Assembly (NCBI GenBank): GCA_036365145.1
Contig: JAEOAD010000035.1
Coordinates: forward strand, 1,300,001-1,364,000
Direction of reading: 5' to 3'
Length of the DNA: 64,000 nt
Source: Orientallactaga sibirica
Lineage: Eukaryota; Chordata; Mammalia; Rodentia; Dipodidae
Each line of letters opens with the position of its first letter. The stretch's first letter is position 1. The notes under the pieces are model-generated. The model was given only the letters and a program-made list of their open reading frames with translations. It was not told the origin of the DNA and ran no database searches. The translations under genes and the position numbers were made by a program. Below, in pieces: positions 14,146 to 25,479 of this stretch.

Positions 14146-15290
14146 AGACCCCTTAATGGAGGCTCAGGAGTCCAGTTTCCAAGGTGTAAGCTGCCTGTCT
14201 TCTTAAAAATTAGCTCCAGAATTGACACGGCCTCATTCCTTACTGTCTAATCAGCTACACTGACCCATGCTGTACATTTGAGCAATAGTTAGCCAACCCC
14301 AAGTGAGCAACTCTTAGTGCTAGCATGATCTGGTACCAGCCAGGAAGAGATAAAACATTTATTTGTAGCTTCAAGCTACATAAGTAAGTATTAAAGTTTC
14401 AGATTTGAAATTGAAATGGAGAATTGACGTTTACAGAGTAAAATAAGTAAATGAGGATTTTGAGGAGGGAGGAATAAATTGTCACCTACCTTAACAGAGA
14501 TTCCCCACAGTTTCTCTCTACGAGATTCTAAAATGAAGATCCCTGAGGCTTAACAGTGAGAGTTCGTGGTGGACGGTTGAGACTAACCTGCTTTGTTAAG
14601 AGATTCCAGGTTTTCAAAGCTGAGAGGTTCTCATCACTTCAGGGAGCACAGTGCTAATAGAGTTAAGTCAAGTTACAGCCCTCCGTCTCACAGAGAGAAA
14701 GAGAGAGAGAGAGTTCAGCTTTCATTTTTCATAATGCCTAAGGGGGTATAAAATACAAAGAGGTCAGCCAAAAATACTGACTGTCTGTTAAATTAAACTT
14801 GTAAAAAACTGCTGCAAAAAAAAAAAAAAAAAAAGTATACTGTGCTTCTATTGTGGGGAGCTTTAAGGAACAATTCCCTGAACGCTGACCCTATCCTTGG
14901 CATCACATTACAGACTATGCTAACCACTTCAAAAAAAGTCACGGAGCATACTAAACATGTTTGCACAAGACAATTAGTATCTCAAGGATTTTCAGACTAA
15001 TCAAATAGCATTCTTACCTCATAAGGAAATTGGGTGGTTCTCATCAGTTATGATGTGGCCTAGAGTCTGCTGACCTTGTAAGCAAATGGAATCCCAAAGC
15101 AGTGTGGACAGAAGTCCTTCCCTATTGTATTTCATATAAATATTCATGGTCAGGAAATAGGAACTAATCACTCCATTGTTCTTTCTTTCACAATGTGAAT
15201 TGGAAGCAGTAGAACAATATGGATCATTGTTGTTAACACATGCTTTGTGTAATGTGTGCCGGCCCTGTGGTAGTTACGTGCTTTCTCAGT
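14146..15290 (+). other. Intron 2, mostly unique
   Basis: Short GA tract near 14695-14712 and A run at 14817-14834; otherwise nothing recognised. Confidence 0.5.
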
Positions 15291-15295
15291 TCCCT

Positions 15296-15346
15296 GTCTC
15301 CCTCTCCCTCTCCCTCTCTCCTCTCCCTCTCCCTCTCCCTCTCCCT

Positions 15347-15392
<46 letters not shown>
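15296..15392 (+). repeat. (CCCTCT)n/(CT)n simple repeat
   Basis: A hexamer CCCTCT run passes into pure CT just before the LTR at 15395. Open frames here come from the repeat. Confidence 0.9.
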
Positions 15393-15394
<2 letters not shown>

Positions 15395-15397
<3 letters not shown>

Positions 15398-17814
15398 GTG
15401 CTGTGATTTGAATGTGAAATGTCCCTCATAGGCCCATGTGTTTGAATACTTGATCCTCGTGTGTTTGAATACTCGATCCTCATGAGTTTGAATACTCGAT
15501 CCTCATGAGTTTGAATACTCGATCCTCGTGTGTTTGAATACTCAATCCTCATGAGTTTGAATACTTGATCCTCATGAGTTTGAATACTCGATCCTCATGT
15601 GTTTGAATACTCGATCCTCCTGTGTTCGAATACTCGATCCTCATGAGTTTGAATACTCGGTCCTCATGAGTTTGAATACTCGATCCTCATGTGTTTGAAT
15701 ACTCGATCCTCATGAGTTTGAATACTCGATCCTCATGTGTTTGAATACTCGATCCTCGTGTGTTTGAATACTCGATCCTCGTGTGGTTGAATACTCGATC
15801 CTGTGTTTGAATACTCAATCCTCGTGTGTTTGAATACTCAATCCTCCTGTGTTCAAATACTTGATCCTCGTGTGTTTGAATACTCAATCCTGGTGTGTTT
15901 GAATACTCGATCCTCCTGTGTTTGAATACTCGATCCTCCTGTGTTTGAATACTTGATCCTCGTGTGTTTGAATACTTGATCCTCCTGTGTTTGAATACTT
16001 GATCCTCGTGTGTTTGAATACTTGATCCTCATGAGTTTGAATACTCGATCCTGGTGTGTTTGAATACTCGATCCTCCTGTGTTTGAATACTGGATCCTCA
16101 TGAGTTTGAATACTCAATCCTCGTGTGTTTGAATACTCGATCCTCCTGTGTTTGAATACTCAATCCTCGTGTGTTTGAATACTCGATCCTCATGAGTTTG
16201 AATACTCAATCCTCATGTGGCTGAATACTCGATCCTCATGAGTTTGAATACTCGATCCTGGTGTGTTTGAATACTCGATCCTCCTGTGTTTGAATACTGG
16301 ATCCTCATGAGTTTGAATACTCAATCCTCGTGTGTTTGTCGATCCTCCTGTGTTTGAATACTCAATCCTCGTGTGTTTGAATACTCGATCCTCATGAGTT
16401 TGAATACTCAATCCTCATGTGGCTGAATACTCGATCCTCATGAGTTTGAATACTCGATCCTGGTGTGTTTGAATACTCGATCCTCGTGTGGTTGAATACT
16501 CGATCCTCGTGTGGTTGAATACTCGATCCTGTGTTTGAATACTCAATCCTCGTGTGTTTGAATACTCAATCCTCGTGTGTTTGAATACTCAATCCTCGTG
16601 TGTTTGAATACTCAATCCTGGTGTGTTTGAATACTCGATCCTCCTGTGTTTGAATACTTGATCCTCATGAGTTTGAATACTCGATCCTGGTGTGTTTGAA
16701 TACTCGATCCTCCTGTGTTTGAATACTTGATCCTCCTGTGTTTGAATACTTGATCCTCGTGTGTTTGAATACTTGATCCTCATGAGTTTGAATACTCGAT
16801 CCTGGTGTGTTTGAATATGAGATCCTCATGAGTTTGAATACTTGATCCTCGTGTGTTTGAATACTCGATCCTCATGAGTTTGAATACTCAATCCTCGTGT
16901 GTTTGAATACTCGATCCTCATGAGTTTGAATACTCAATCCTCATGTGGCTGAATACTCGATCCTCATGAGTTTGAATACTCGATCCTGGTGTGTTTGAAT
17001 ACTCGATCCTCGTGTGGTTGAATACTCAATCCTCCTGTGTTCAAATACTCGATCCTCGTGTGTTTGAATACTCAATCCTCCTGTGTTCAAATACTTGATC
17101 CTCGTGTGGTTGAATACTCAATCCTCGTGTGTTTGAATACTCAATCCTGGTGTGTTTGAATACTCAATCCTCCTGTGTTTGAATACTTGATCCTCGTGTG
17201 TTTGAATACTCGATCCTCCTGTGTTTGAATACTCGATCCTCATGAGTTTGAATACTTGATCCTCGTGTGTTTGAATACTCGATCATCCTGTGTTTGAATA
17301 CTCAATCCTCGTGTGTTTGAATACTCGATCCTCATGAGTTTGAATACTCAATCCTCATGTGGCTGAATACTCGATCCTCATGAGTTTGAATACTCGATCC
17401 TGGTGTGTTTGAATACTCGATCCTCCTGTGTTTGAATACTCGATCCTCGTGTGTTTGAATACTCGATCCTCATGTGGTTGAATACTCGATCTTTGTGTGT
17501 TTGAGTACTCGATCCTTGTGTGTTTGAATACTCAATCCTCGTGTGTTTGAATACTTGATCATCAGTTGGTGGTGTGATTTGGGAAGGGTGAGGAGCCTTG
17601 CTGAAAGACGTGGGTCACTGGGGGTAGGCCTTGAGGTGTTGTAGTCTGGCCTCGCCTCCTTTTCTGCAGTGTAACCAGCCAGTTTCCTGCCCTTGCTGCC
17701 ATTCTTTCCTTCCCCAACTGTAGCCCCAGAACTGTAAGCTGAAATGAACCTTTTCTTCCTTACATTGCTTGTTGACAGGTATGTGGTCACAGCAATGAGA
17801 AAGTAACTAACACA
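15395..17814 (+). mobile_element. MaLR-like solo LTR carrying an internal minisatellite
   Basis: The left end GGTGCTGTGATTTGAATGTG to 15434, and the right end 17562-17814 (GGTGGTGTGATTTGGGAAGG, GTAAGCTGAAATGAACC, GAAAGTAACTAACACA), are the two halves of one LTR of the same family as 11900 and 58750. All of 15435-17561 is an expansion of a 23-bp segment that is single-copy in the sister LTRs. Without it the LTR would be near 300 bp. Confidence 0.8.
15435..17561 (+). repeat. 23-bp minisatellite, about 92 copies
   Basis: The unit is GTGTTTGAATACTCGATCCT plus 3 bases. Period 23 is measured, for example CATGAG at 15481 and 15504. Variant positions are few: GTGTG/ATGAG/GTGGTTG/GTGGCTG at one site, CTCGAT/CTCAAT/CTTGAT at another. 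Rare short units occur (near 15800, 16340 and 16530). Confidence 0.95.
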
Positions 17815-18480
17815 GAGAGACCCATTTAATCTTTATAATATACTGTAAGGCAATCACTGTCATTTCCCTTATTTTACAGCTGAGGACACTGGTGTCCAGT
17901 GAAGTTCATAATTTGCCTAGGCTTCACATGGATTCTTACCCTTGCTGTCTGGCCTCAGGAACTGTGCTCTTGATCTCATCATCATTTGAGCACACAATGC
18001 AAGGCTATGAGGTTGGGGCCATGTGGGTCCACAGCATGGCCCTACCCTTTTCTTAGTCCATAGAAGTCATGTGATTGAGATTATATGCAAATCAGCACAG
18101 TACGGATAAAAGCACCTGCTTGGCAGAGCTTTCATAAAGTAAAGTGTAGAGATAATGCATGCCAGCTCCACCCCTTGGATATTTCCTCTCTCCACAGTTG
18201 CAATTATAATTTTCCTTAAAATTTCCCAAGCATTAGATTGAACTTTTGTAAGAACAGTCTTTCTTCTGGTTCCTGGATGTTTCTCCAGGAATTTGCTTCA
18301 GGGCCTTGCTTCAAGAACATTTCCCATGCCCTCTGCTCGTGGGGGTCCATGAGTCACTCTGAATGTAGAAGGAGGGGAACCTGGCAGCCAGTCAGCCTGG
18401 CTTTGCTTCCTATTTCCTTACTCACTGGATTTTGGGTCTTACAAGTAAGTCACTCCTCTCTCTCATGAAGTGGAATCACA
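17815..18480 (+). other. Intron 2, unique sequence
   Basis: No element recognised. Confidence 0.5.
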
Positions 18481-18525
18481 AGGGGCTGGAGAGATGTCTC
18501 AGTAGTTAAAGGTGTTTGCTTGATA
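18481..18525 (+). mobile_element. 45-bp SINE head flanked by target duplication
   Basis: GGGGCTGGAGAGATGTCTCA and GTTAAAGGTGTTTGCTTG are the 5' end of the tRNA-derived SINE only. TGGAATCACA occurs on both sides (18471-18480, 18526-18535). Confidence 0.75.
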
Positions 18526-18809
18526 TGGAATCACAGTTGCCAAGAACATGGATGAAAAGTATGCATAGCATATGCAAAAGTGGATGCTGGTCAGGGCTCT
18601 CCTTCCTGTCACCTGGAATGGAGTTCACATTTCCTTTACAACTGGCTTGTGATTACAAAACTGATGACCATGTCTGCTGAGAGAAGATCTGATGTGTTCC
18701 CTGCTATTTTTGAGTAATTATTGTAAAGTGATCAGTTTCAAGGGGGACATATTTTTACCTCATGCCCTGTCTGCTCACCACCACTTGCTACTTTATCCCC
18801 AAAGGAGCT

Positions 18810-19080
18810 TGCTATTTTGCTTCCCGAATTGATTTTTTTGTTAATTTTTTTTTTTTTGCCCTTCTCCATAATCCATGACATGTTGATTGGTTCAACACGA
18901 TGCAGATCTTTTTGCACAGGTAACAATAGCTGCTATAAGGTCATGAATGTAGTGACCACTGTGCGACAGGAAGACAGCATTCCACAGAACTCCTCACCTT
19001 CTTTGACTCTTACAAGATCAACTAGTGCGTACTTCAGAACCATGAGAAGAGCAAATTTTGAATGTCCTTAGTTAGTCACA
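18810..19080 (-). mobile_element. Diverged antisense L1 3'-region fragment
   Basis: CTCCATAATCCATGACATGT, then GATGCAGATCTT, AAGGTCATGAATG and AAGACAGCATTCCACAG are collinear with the block around 61560-62330. Boundaries are approximate. Confidence 0.5.
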
Positions 19081-21030
19081 CTGAAGTGACAACTTGGAGT
19101 GATGGATATGCTTATTCTTCTGAATTTATCATCGCATGATATCTGCATGATCACACATCACATTTGACCCCATAACCATTTTCCAAAAAATCAAACTCCA
19201 AAAGAGTCCCATGTTCAGTGCCCTACAATGGCTTCTTGTTTTGCAGACATACAAGATAGCATGTCCTGACCCTGCCCAGTGAGGTTCTCTCAACCTTTTC
19301 TTCAGCTTTAACTTCCCATGGGAGCCCCCAAGCAGTCCTCACATGCTGGTCTTTGTTCTCTCTCAACCACTTGGCACTCACTTCCAGCTAAGTGATGTGG
19401 TCACTTCTCTACCCACAGTGCACTTCTCCAACTATCCATGTAATTGGCTCTCTTTAGTACTTAAGGTCTCTCTTTAAATTTTACCTGTTTCGGTGGGGGG
19501 CTGTCTTCCCTACCTTGCCTCTTGTCTCAGAGTCCCCTTCCCACCACCGCCAACTCTGAGTGGTCTTCATTTTCATCTGTTCTTATCTTATGCACCATTT
19601 TGATGTGGAGAATGGTGTTATCTCCACTTCCAGAGAGAACTTCTTAAAAATCCTGTCTATACAGAGGTTGCTTAACAAATATTTCAAAACGGATTCAAGA
19701 AATTTCAAAACAAAATTCATGTTCAAGGAATGTTCTCAAAACAAATAGATAACTTCATAAAGTGATTCTTGTAAGAAATATCACTCACCCTTCTGCATCA
19801 ATTTTAAAGACATTTCTCTGAATGTTTATGAAGATAGAAATGTATATACCTGCCTGACCTCCAGTTGCTCAGTAGCTGGTAAAGCAGATGATAACAATAT
19901 AGGTTAATAAATTAACATAAGTTATATAATAAGTAAAATAAACTGATATTCTTGGCTACCTGCTGTGTTTTGGAAATGCTGTGGTTTGTTTTTTAAAATT
20001 CCATGCGTTGGAAGCTCTATCTCAAGCATTGAGAAGTGGCAGAACATTTAAAAGGAGAGGCCCCGTGTGAAAGTAGGCCATTAAAAAGAATCCCCCTGAA
20101 AATGGTCAACTTGCACAATGTAACCCAGGGCTAGGCCTTTTAAGACTGGGTTACTCTTTCCCCCAGTTGCTTGTTATAAAGCAAGACTGCCCATGTTGCC
20201 CCTATTGTGTTCACTTGTTTACTCTGGCACACGTGCCACCATGTGGTACCATCTACCATGCTGCTGTGCAACTAACTGACCCCAGACAAATGTGATTGCC
20301 TCAATGAACATCTTTTCCTTGCAGAGCACCCGGGCTTGGGTGCCTTGTCACAGCCGCAGCAAGCAGACGAATCACCTGGAACAGAGGTCACATTATTTAA
20401 GTATTTAAGCTTATTACTATACAGTCTTCCACTCTAAATCAAGGTGCTCAGACAAATATAAAGAGGGACTTAAAGTACAGGTCACATGTGTTACATATGT
20501 CATGAAGTGGAAATAGGGTTCTGGAAAGTGTTCCCCACATATGTGTGTCATTGACAGTGGAAGTCACATGCGAGAAAACCAGGAGTGACAGCTCCAGAGA
20601 GCTTGTGGGCTTGTTAAGGAGACACTTTCCCTCGTGGGAGGGGACAGCTGCACAACCGTCCAAGTCCATAGTACTAGCATGTATGGTACAGCCTTGGGGA
20701 CGGAGGGGCTTCAACCCAGAAAAGGCTGCTTCATCTTTCACCACTCGTGCTGTACCCCACCATCCCTTTCTTTGCCCACGTCGGTGTGACTTTGTCCAGT
20801 AGAATCTTTCTCTGCTATGATTTCTGCATAATGGTCTCATGAATGCCCCTGAGGTGTGACATTGGAGAGACTCTGCTCGCACAAAGGTCTCTTTCATACC
20901 TCAGACCTATAGAAATGAATTTAATTTTTCTATGCATGTGCACTTCGCACAAAGGCCCATCTGTAGAGAATGAAATAAAAATGAAGGAAACAATAGAGAA
21001 TTATAAGATATTTTCATTATAGAAGTGAGG
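19081..21030 (+). other. Intron 2, about 2 kb without recognised repeats
   Basis: Unique-looking sequence. No open frame here resembles a known protein. Confidence 0.5.
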
Positions 21031-21033
21031 CTT

Positions 21034-21089
<56 letters not shown>

Positions 21090-21106
21090 TGTGTCTCTCT
21101 CTCTGT
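21031..21106 (+). repeat. (CT)n(GT)n compound microsatellite
   Basis: A CT run passes into GT and back to CT. The antisense open frame over it is low complexity. Confidence 0.9.
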
Positions 21107-21749
21107 GTATTCTGAAGACATATCTGATGACATTTCCATAAAGGTCATTCCACACTTACTTGGCACACAGGTATGTGTAACATAGGTGCCTATCAAGGTG
21201 TCCTGTAAACAGACCTCATTTTATGACGGCACAGGAATCTCTCTCATCTCCAAAGAGACTCTTTTCATTTGTCACTTTCTTTGAAGCAAATGTGTATTCA
21301 CAGACCCTCATGAAGTCCTTGCAAGGCACACATTACTCGGGACCTTCTAGATTTAATTACACAGGAGCCATGACAATTACAGGACATGGTGATGACCGAA
21401 CCAAGGTAAGTACTGGGTCAGAGAAGCCACCACAGAAGGATAATCACACTGTGCCTTGGTTTCTTAGGTACCTCTGGAGTGGCCCAGTGTGATCACAAAG
21501 GCTACAGCTAAGCAAAAACAGAATTACGTTTTTGCTTCTACAGAAGGAACAAAAAAAGGTCTTTTTACCTACTTCTGATTTTCCAGATAGCTCCAATTTC
21601 TGTCACTTAAAAAAAAAAATCTTTCTAGCTTTTTCACAGTTGGTCACATTCTCATAGTAACTTGCAGTAAGTAGCAAGAATAAAATACAGTTGTATACAC
21701 TATTGATTCTGTCTCACTGATGTGTAGAATCTCTGTGGTAGATGGGATA

Positions 21750-21890
21750 AAAATCCCAAGTGGTCTTAAGCAGTCCCAGCACTTGGGAGGCAGAGGTAGG
21801 AGGATCGCCATGAGTTCAAGGCCACCCTGAGACTACCTTGTGAATTCCAGGTCAGTCTGGGCTAAAGTGAGACCCCCCCACACACACACA
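21750..21890 (+). mobile_element. B1-type SINE with CA-rich end
   Basis: CCCAGCACTTGGGAGGCAGA and GTGAATTCCAGGTCAGTCTG mark the B1 body. The end is CCCCCCCACACACACA. Confidence 0.8.
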
Positions 21891-22029
21891 AATTTCCAAA
21901 TGGTCTTTATTTGTTCCTATAAAAGACTGTTCAGAGACTTGTCACTTGACAGACTAATTCTAAGTAATGAGAACTTACCAAGCTGAGGTTATGGAAGAAG
22001 CCATGGAAAACTCTTGGGTGAGAATGAAT

Positions 22030-22240
22030 CTCAGATACTCCGTGGGGGAGTGTGAGGTTGGAGGATCACAGTTCAAGGCCAGCCCGAGGTATGGAGTGAA
22101 TTCAGGGCTGGCATGAGCGTAATGAGACTCTGTCTTGAAACTCAAAGTCAAACAAGGGCCAGGGCAGGGACCTCACTGGTAGACACTTGCCCAGCATGCC
22201 TGAGGCCCTAAGTTCAATACCCAGCCCCACAAAAAGAGGG
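22030..22240 (+). mobile_element. Degenerate B1 followed by an ID-type SINE
   Basis: GGTTGGAGGATCACAGTTCA fits a decayed B1. From about 22157, GACCTCACTGGTAGACACTT and AAGTTCAATACCCAGCCCC form a tRNA-like ID head with its B box. Confidence 0.55.
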
Positions 22241-22503
22241 TTTAACTAGGGGAGTGAAGCACCTTGAACACAACCTGAAAGAAGCCATTAGAGATAGCCT
22301 CTTCTATTTGGGGCCACCATGGGAAGAGAAGGGCACTTCATGTTATTCTTGTGAACTAAGTACAATATTGGAAAACCTTCTCCCCTACGAGTCCAGGCTC
22401 TTCCCTCAGGGCTTTGAAATACGCATAGGACTTCTTTTCCTTCAGCTATAAAATGTAGAGAATAAGCGTATGATGTCTATCCCACTAAGAAACATGCAGA
22501 AAT

Positions 22504-22820
22504 GGAGCTGGAGAGATGGCTCAGTGGATCAAGCCCTTTTTATACAATTGTGAGTACCTGAGTTCAGATCCCCAGAACCCATGTAAAGCCTGATGCTGCA
22601 GTGAGTGTGTGCAATCTCACCGTGCCCAGGAAGAGCAGGGGTGCAGAGGCAGGGGTCACCTCCAAACTTGTAAGCCAGCTATCATGGAGTACCCAGATAT
22701 GAACAAGAGACCCTGCGCCAAACAAGGTGGAAGGTGAGGAAGACACACCTGAATCTGCCTCTGATCTTCCCATGAATGCTATGGCATGTGTGTGTGCCCC
22801 CCCCCACACACACACACTCC
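22504..22820 (+). mobile_element. B2/B4-like composite SINE
   Basis: GGAGCTGGAGAGATGGCTCA and TTCAGATCCCCAGAACCCAT open it. The end is a short CCCCCCACACACACAC tract. It differs in the body from the two common tRNA-SINE subtypes of this window. Confidence 0.6.
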
Positions 22821-22849
22821 AAAACTTGCAAATGTGTAAACATTTCAAG

Positions 22850-23995
22850 AGTTACAGGGATTATACAGACACGAGATGATGGGAATGTTATTAATGGAGC
22901 TGACTTTATGGAAATTTTAAGTCTAAGATAAGGAAAAATTCCAACTATCTCAATTGTCCGAACGTGACAGGGGCGATCTTTCTCGTGATATAGTCTATGA
23001 GATGCCTTTAGACAAAGAGCTGTTGAGAACGCGTTGTGTGAGATGGCAGCAGATGGCTTCTAAGTGTTTTCTAGTGCTCACCACTCATGATCTTGAAGTG
23101 AAGAACTTGGGGTCAAGGCGATGTGAGTGCCTTGAGCTCACAGCCAGCAGAGCACATGACTAATCCAGCATGCAGCGTGTGCTGACCGCAGAGTCACTGC
23201 AAACACTAGCAATGTTTCAATACATGTAAGCCTTTAGTTCAAATGTTGAAACCATGAGACATACGGAAAACCAACATGGGTTTTTTTTCCCCGTAGCCCT
23301 ATTGTAAAATTCTCTTTCTATTTGAGGGCTGATTGAACTGGCTCCTTGGTTCTCCTGCAGGATCATTGATGTCTGCGTGTGGAAAGTCAGGTTTAAGTGC
23401 CAACGTTTCCTTGATACTTTGATGTCTCATGGGAGTGTAAGAGATGTCACCCTTGTTGCTAAGCCAAATCCCAACTTGATTTACAGCTTTATTCCTTTAA
23501 GACAAAGATTTTTTTCTCTGGCTATAATTTTCATCTAGCCTTTTACTTCTTTATTTTTTTAACCCCCAAACTATTGGATAACATGAGCGGCTTTTAACCT
23601 CTGTCCCCTCCCTATTGGCTGCTGTCCAGTGTAGAAGGATGAATGAATCCTTTTGTGTAGGGTTTTGTAACTCAGTGACGAGCCAAGAGTCTGGCCAAAG
23701 GTGAGAAATGTATCATGTACAGAAAGTGTCTCACCAGTGATGTGATGAAGTAGCATTCACTGGTGAAGTCCTGGGTGGTGACTAGCTCCTTGTCAGCTAA
23801 ATTTCATTTCAATCCAGTAGCAGCTCTCCTTCCTGATTCAGTCAAGACTGTTGTTGGTCAGCTCTTGAAAGAAAAAAAAAAATCATTAAGGGATTATAAA
23901 GGCATGAGAGAAACAGACATAGATAAATGCAAACTTAAGAAAATCTTAACAAAATGAATACATATGATAACATCCATCCATACATTTGTGTACAC
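22850..23995 (+). other. Intron 2, unique sequence
   Basis: No element recognised. Confidence 0.5.
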
Positions 23996-24005
23996 AGGCT
24001 GCATT

Positions 24006-24583
24006 TTTTTCAAAATATTTTATTTATTTATTATTTATTTATTTCTGACAGAGAAAGAAGAGAGAGAGAAAGAGAGAGGATGGGTATGCCAAAGCCTGTA
24101 GCCATTTATGGTAGTTTGAATAGATGGCCCTCAAGATATTCAGTGTTTTATTAGTTTGTAGTTTGCATCTGCAGCCACGTGGCTGGAGGCAGTGTCACTG
24201 GGCAGATCTTAAGGTGTGGTGGTGGGTTTGAGATTTCCATCTAAAGATATACAAAGTGTTCCTAGCTGGAGTTCCTGAAGTGTGCTATGCTGTGTGGCTT
24301 TTGGCTTTGCTCTCTGTGTTTGGTCCGATGAAAGCAGGCCAGCTTCTGCCGTTATGAAACTTCCCCTGATTCTGTACGCTTCAATAAATATCCCTTCCTC
24401 CATAACTGTGCCTGGTCTGGAAGTTCATCTCAGTGAACCTGAAGCTGTCTGCTACACCATTGTAAATGAACTCCAGACACAGGTGCTACCCTGTGCATCG
24501 GCTTACATGGGTACTGGGCAATTGAACCTGGGCTCATAGGCTCCACAGGCAAGTGCCTTAACTGCTAAGCCATCTCTCCAGCC
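24006..24583 (-). mobile_element. tRNA-derived SINE interrupted by a solo LTR
   Basis: The tail half is 24006-24106 (TATTTATTTCTGACAGAGAA) and the head half 24457-24583 (AACTGCTAAGCCATCTCTCC). CTGCATT flanks the whole (23999-24005, 24584-24590). The LTR at 24107-24456 sits in the middle. Confidence 0.85.
24107..24456 (+). mobile_element. Solo LTR, 350 bp, with exact 5-bp target duplication
   Basis: CCATT lies on both sides (24102-24106, 24457-24461). The right end is TGTCTGCTACA and AATAAA is at 24383. It is the reverse complement of the copies at 48600, 58027 and 60763. The 5-bp duplication fits an ERVL/MaLR-type integrase. It has no coding capacity. Confidence 0.85.
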
Positions 24584-24590
24584 CTGCATT

Positions 24591-24864
24591 AAAAATTTTT
24601 TTTTAAATTTAATTTTATTTATTTTTGGAAAGAGACACAGAGAGAGACAGACAGAGAGGGAGAGGGAGACAGATAGAGATGGGCGTGCCAGCAGCCACTC
24701 AGCTGCTGTGAACAAAATCCAGATGTGTGCGCCCCCTTGTGGGCAAGTGCAGCATTGCGCCCTTGCCTTACTTTGCATCTGGCTAAATGGGACCGGGAGA
24801 TTGGAACCGGATTCTTAGGCTTAGCAGGCAGGTGCCTTAACCACTAAGCCATCTCTCCAGCCCC
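24591..24864 (-). mobile_element. tRNA-derived SINE, long subtype
   Basis: AGAGAGACAGACAGAGAGGG is at the left; CACTAAGCCATCTCTCCAGC is at the right. GCATT-type flanks suggest target duplication next to the previous SINE. Confidence 0.9.
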
Positions 24865-24959
24865 TTGCATTTTTTTAAAATGGTAGGTTAGGGACTTTAG
24901 TTTGACATAGCTGTGCCAATTGCTGGTCAGTTGTTTTTTGCATAATAGCATCAGAGTGT

Positions 24960-24977
24960 GTCATCCTTGGTTCCTAA

Positions 24978-25022
<45 letters not shown>

Positions 25023-25315
25023 GTATGCATGTCCCATAGCACACTTGTGGAGGCCAGAAGACAGCTTTTGGTGTAAGTCCTCACCTTGAAGCAGGGGCTC
25101 TTTTTCACTGTTCACCACTGTATGCTCTGTGATGAACATGGAGTTTGCAGGAGTCTCCTGTTTTGTTTTTGCCACTGATCTTGTCAGTGGTACACTGGGA
25201 TTGCAGACGTTGCTGCTGTGTCCATCTGTTAGGCAGTTTATGGGGATCTGAACTCTGCTGTCATGCTTGCAAAGCATGCACTTTTACCTACCGAGCCTCA
25301 GGAACCCTGATTTCC
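24960..25315 (-). mobile_element. B4-like SINE with (GT)n tract
   Basis: A GT repeat of about 40 bp at 24980-25019, then GGAGGCCAGAAGACAGCTTT and GGGATCTGAACTCTGCTGTC, as in the antisense of rodent B4-type SINEs. Confidence 0.55.
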
Positions 25316-25479
25316 AACTTTCATTTCCTTAGAAGTAAATATCAGGATAGCTGCTGAGCAACCAGAAAGCAGAGTCCTTCTAGATTTGTATGTTTCTTTT
25401 CACCGTTCTTTCATACCTAAAATTTCTCTCACATCTAAAATTAGAACAAAACACGTGTGATAATGTGTATCTAACACAA

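Noticed and set aside
15435..17561. CRISPR-like array (short repeats, regular period)
   Set aside because: There are no unique spacers: the repeats are head to tail with period 23, and the DNA is a mammalian intron.
15286..17790. Series of minus-strand open frames with repeated IEYSNTRGSSIQT-like peptides
   Set aside because: They come from the 23-bp minisatellite, which opens all minus frames by arithmetic. There is no start context, splice structure or known domain.
20448..20897. 149-codon minus-strand open frame in unique intron 2 sequence
   Set aside because: It has no recognisable domain, no splice context and a length within chance for 60 kb of non-coding DNA. I leave it out as a gene.
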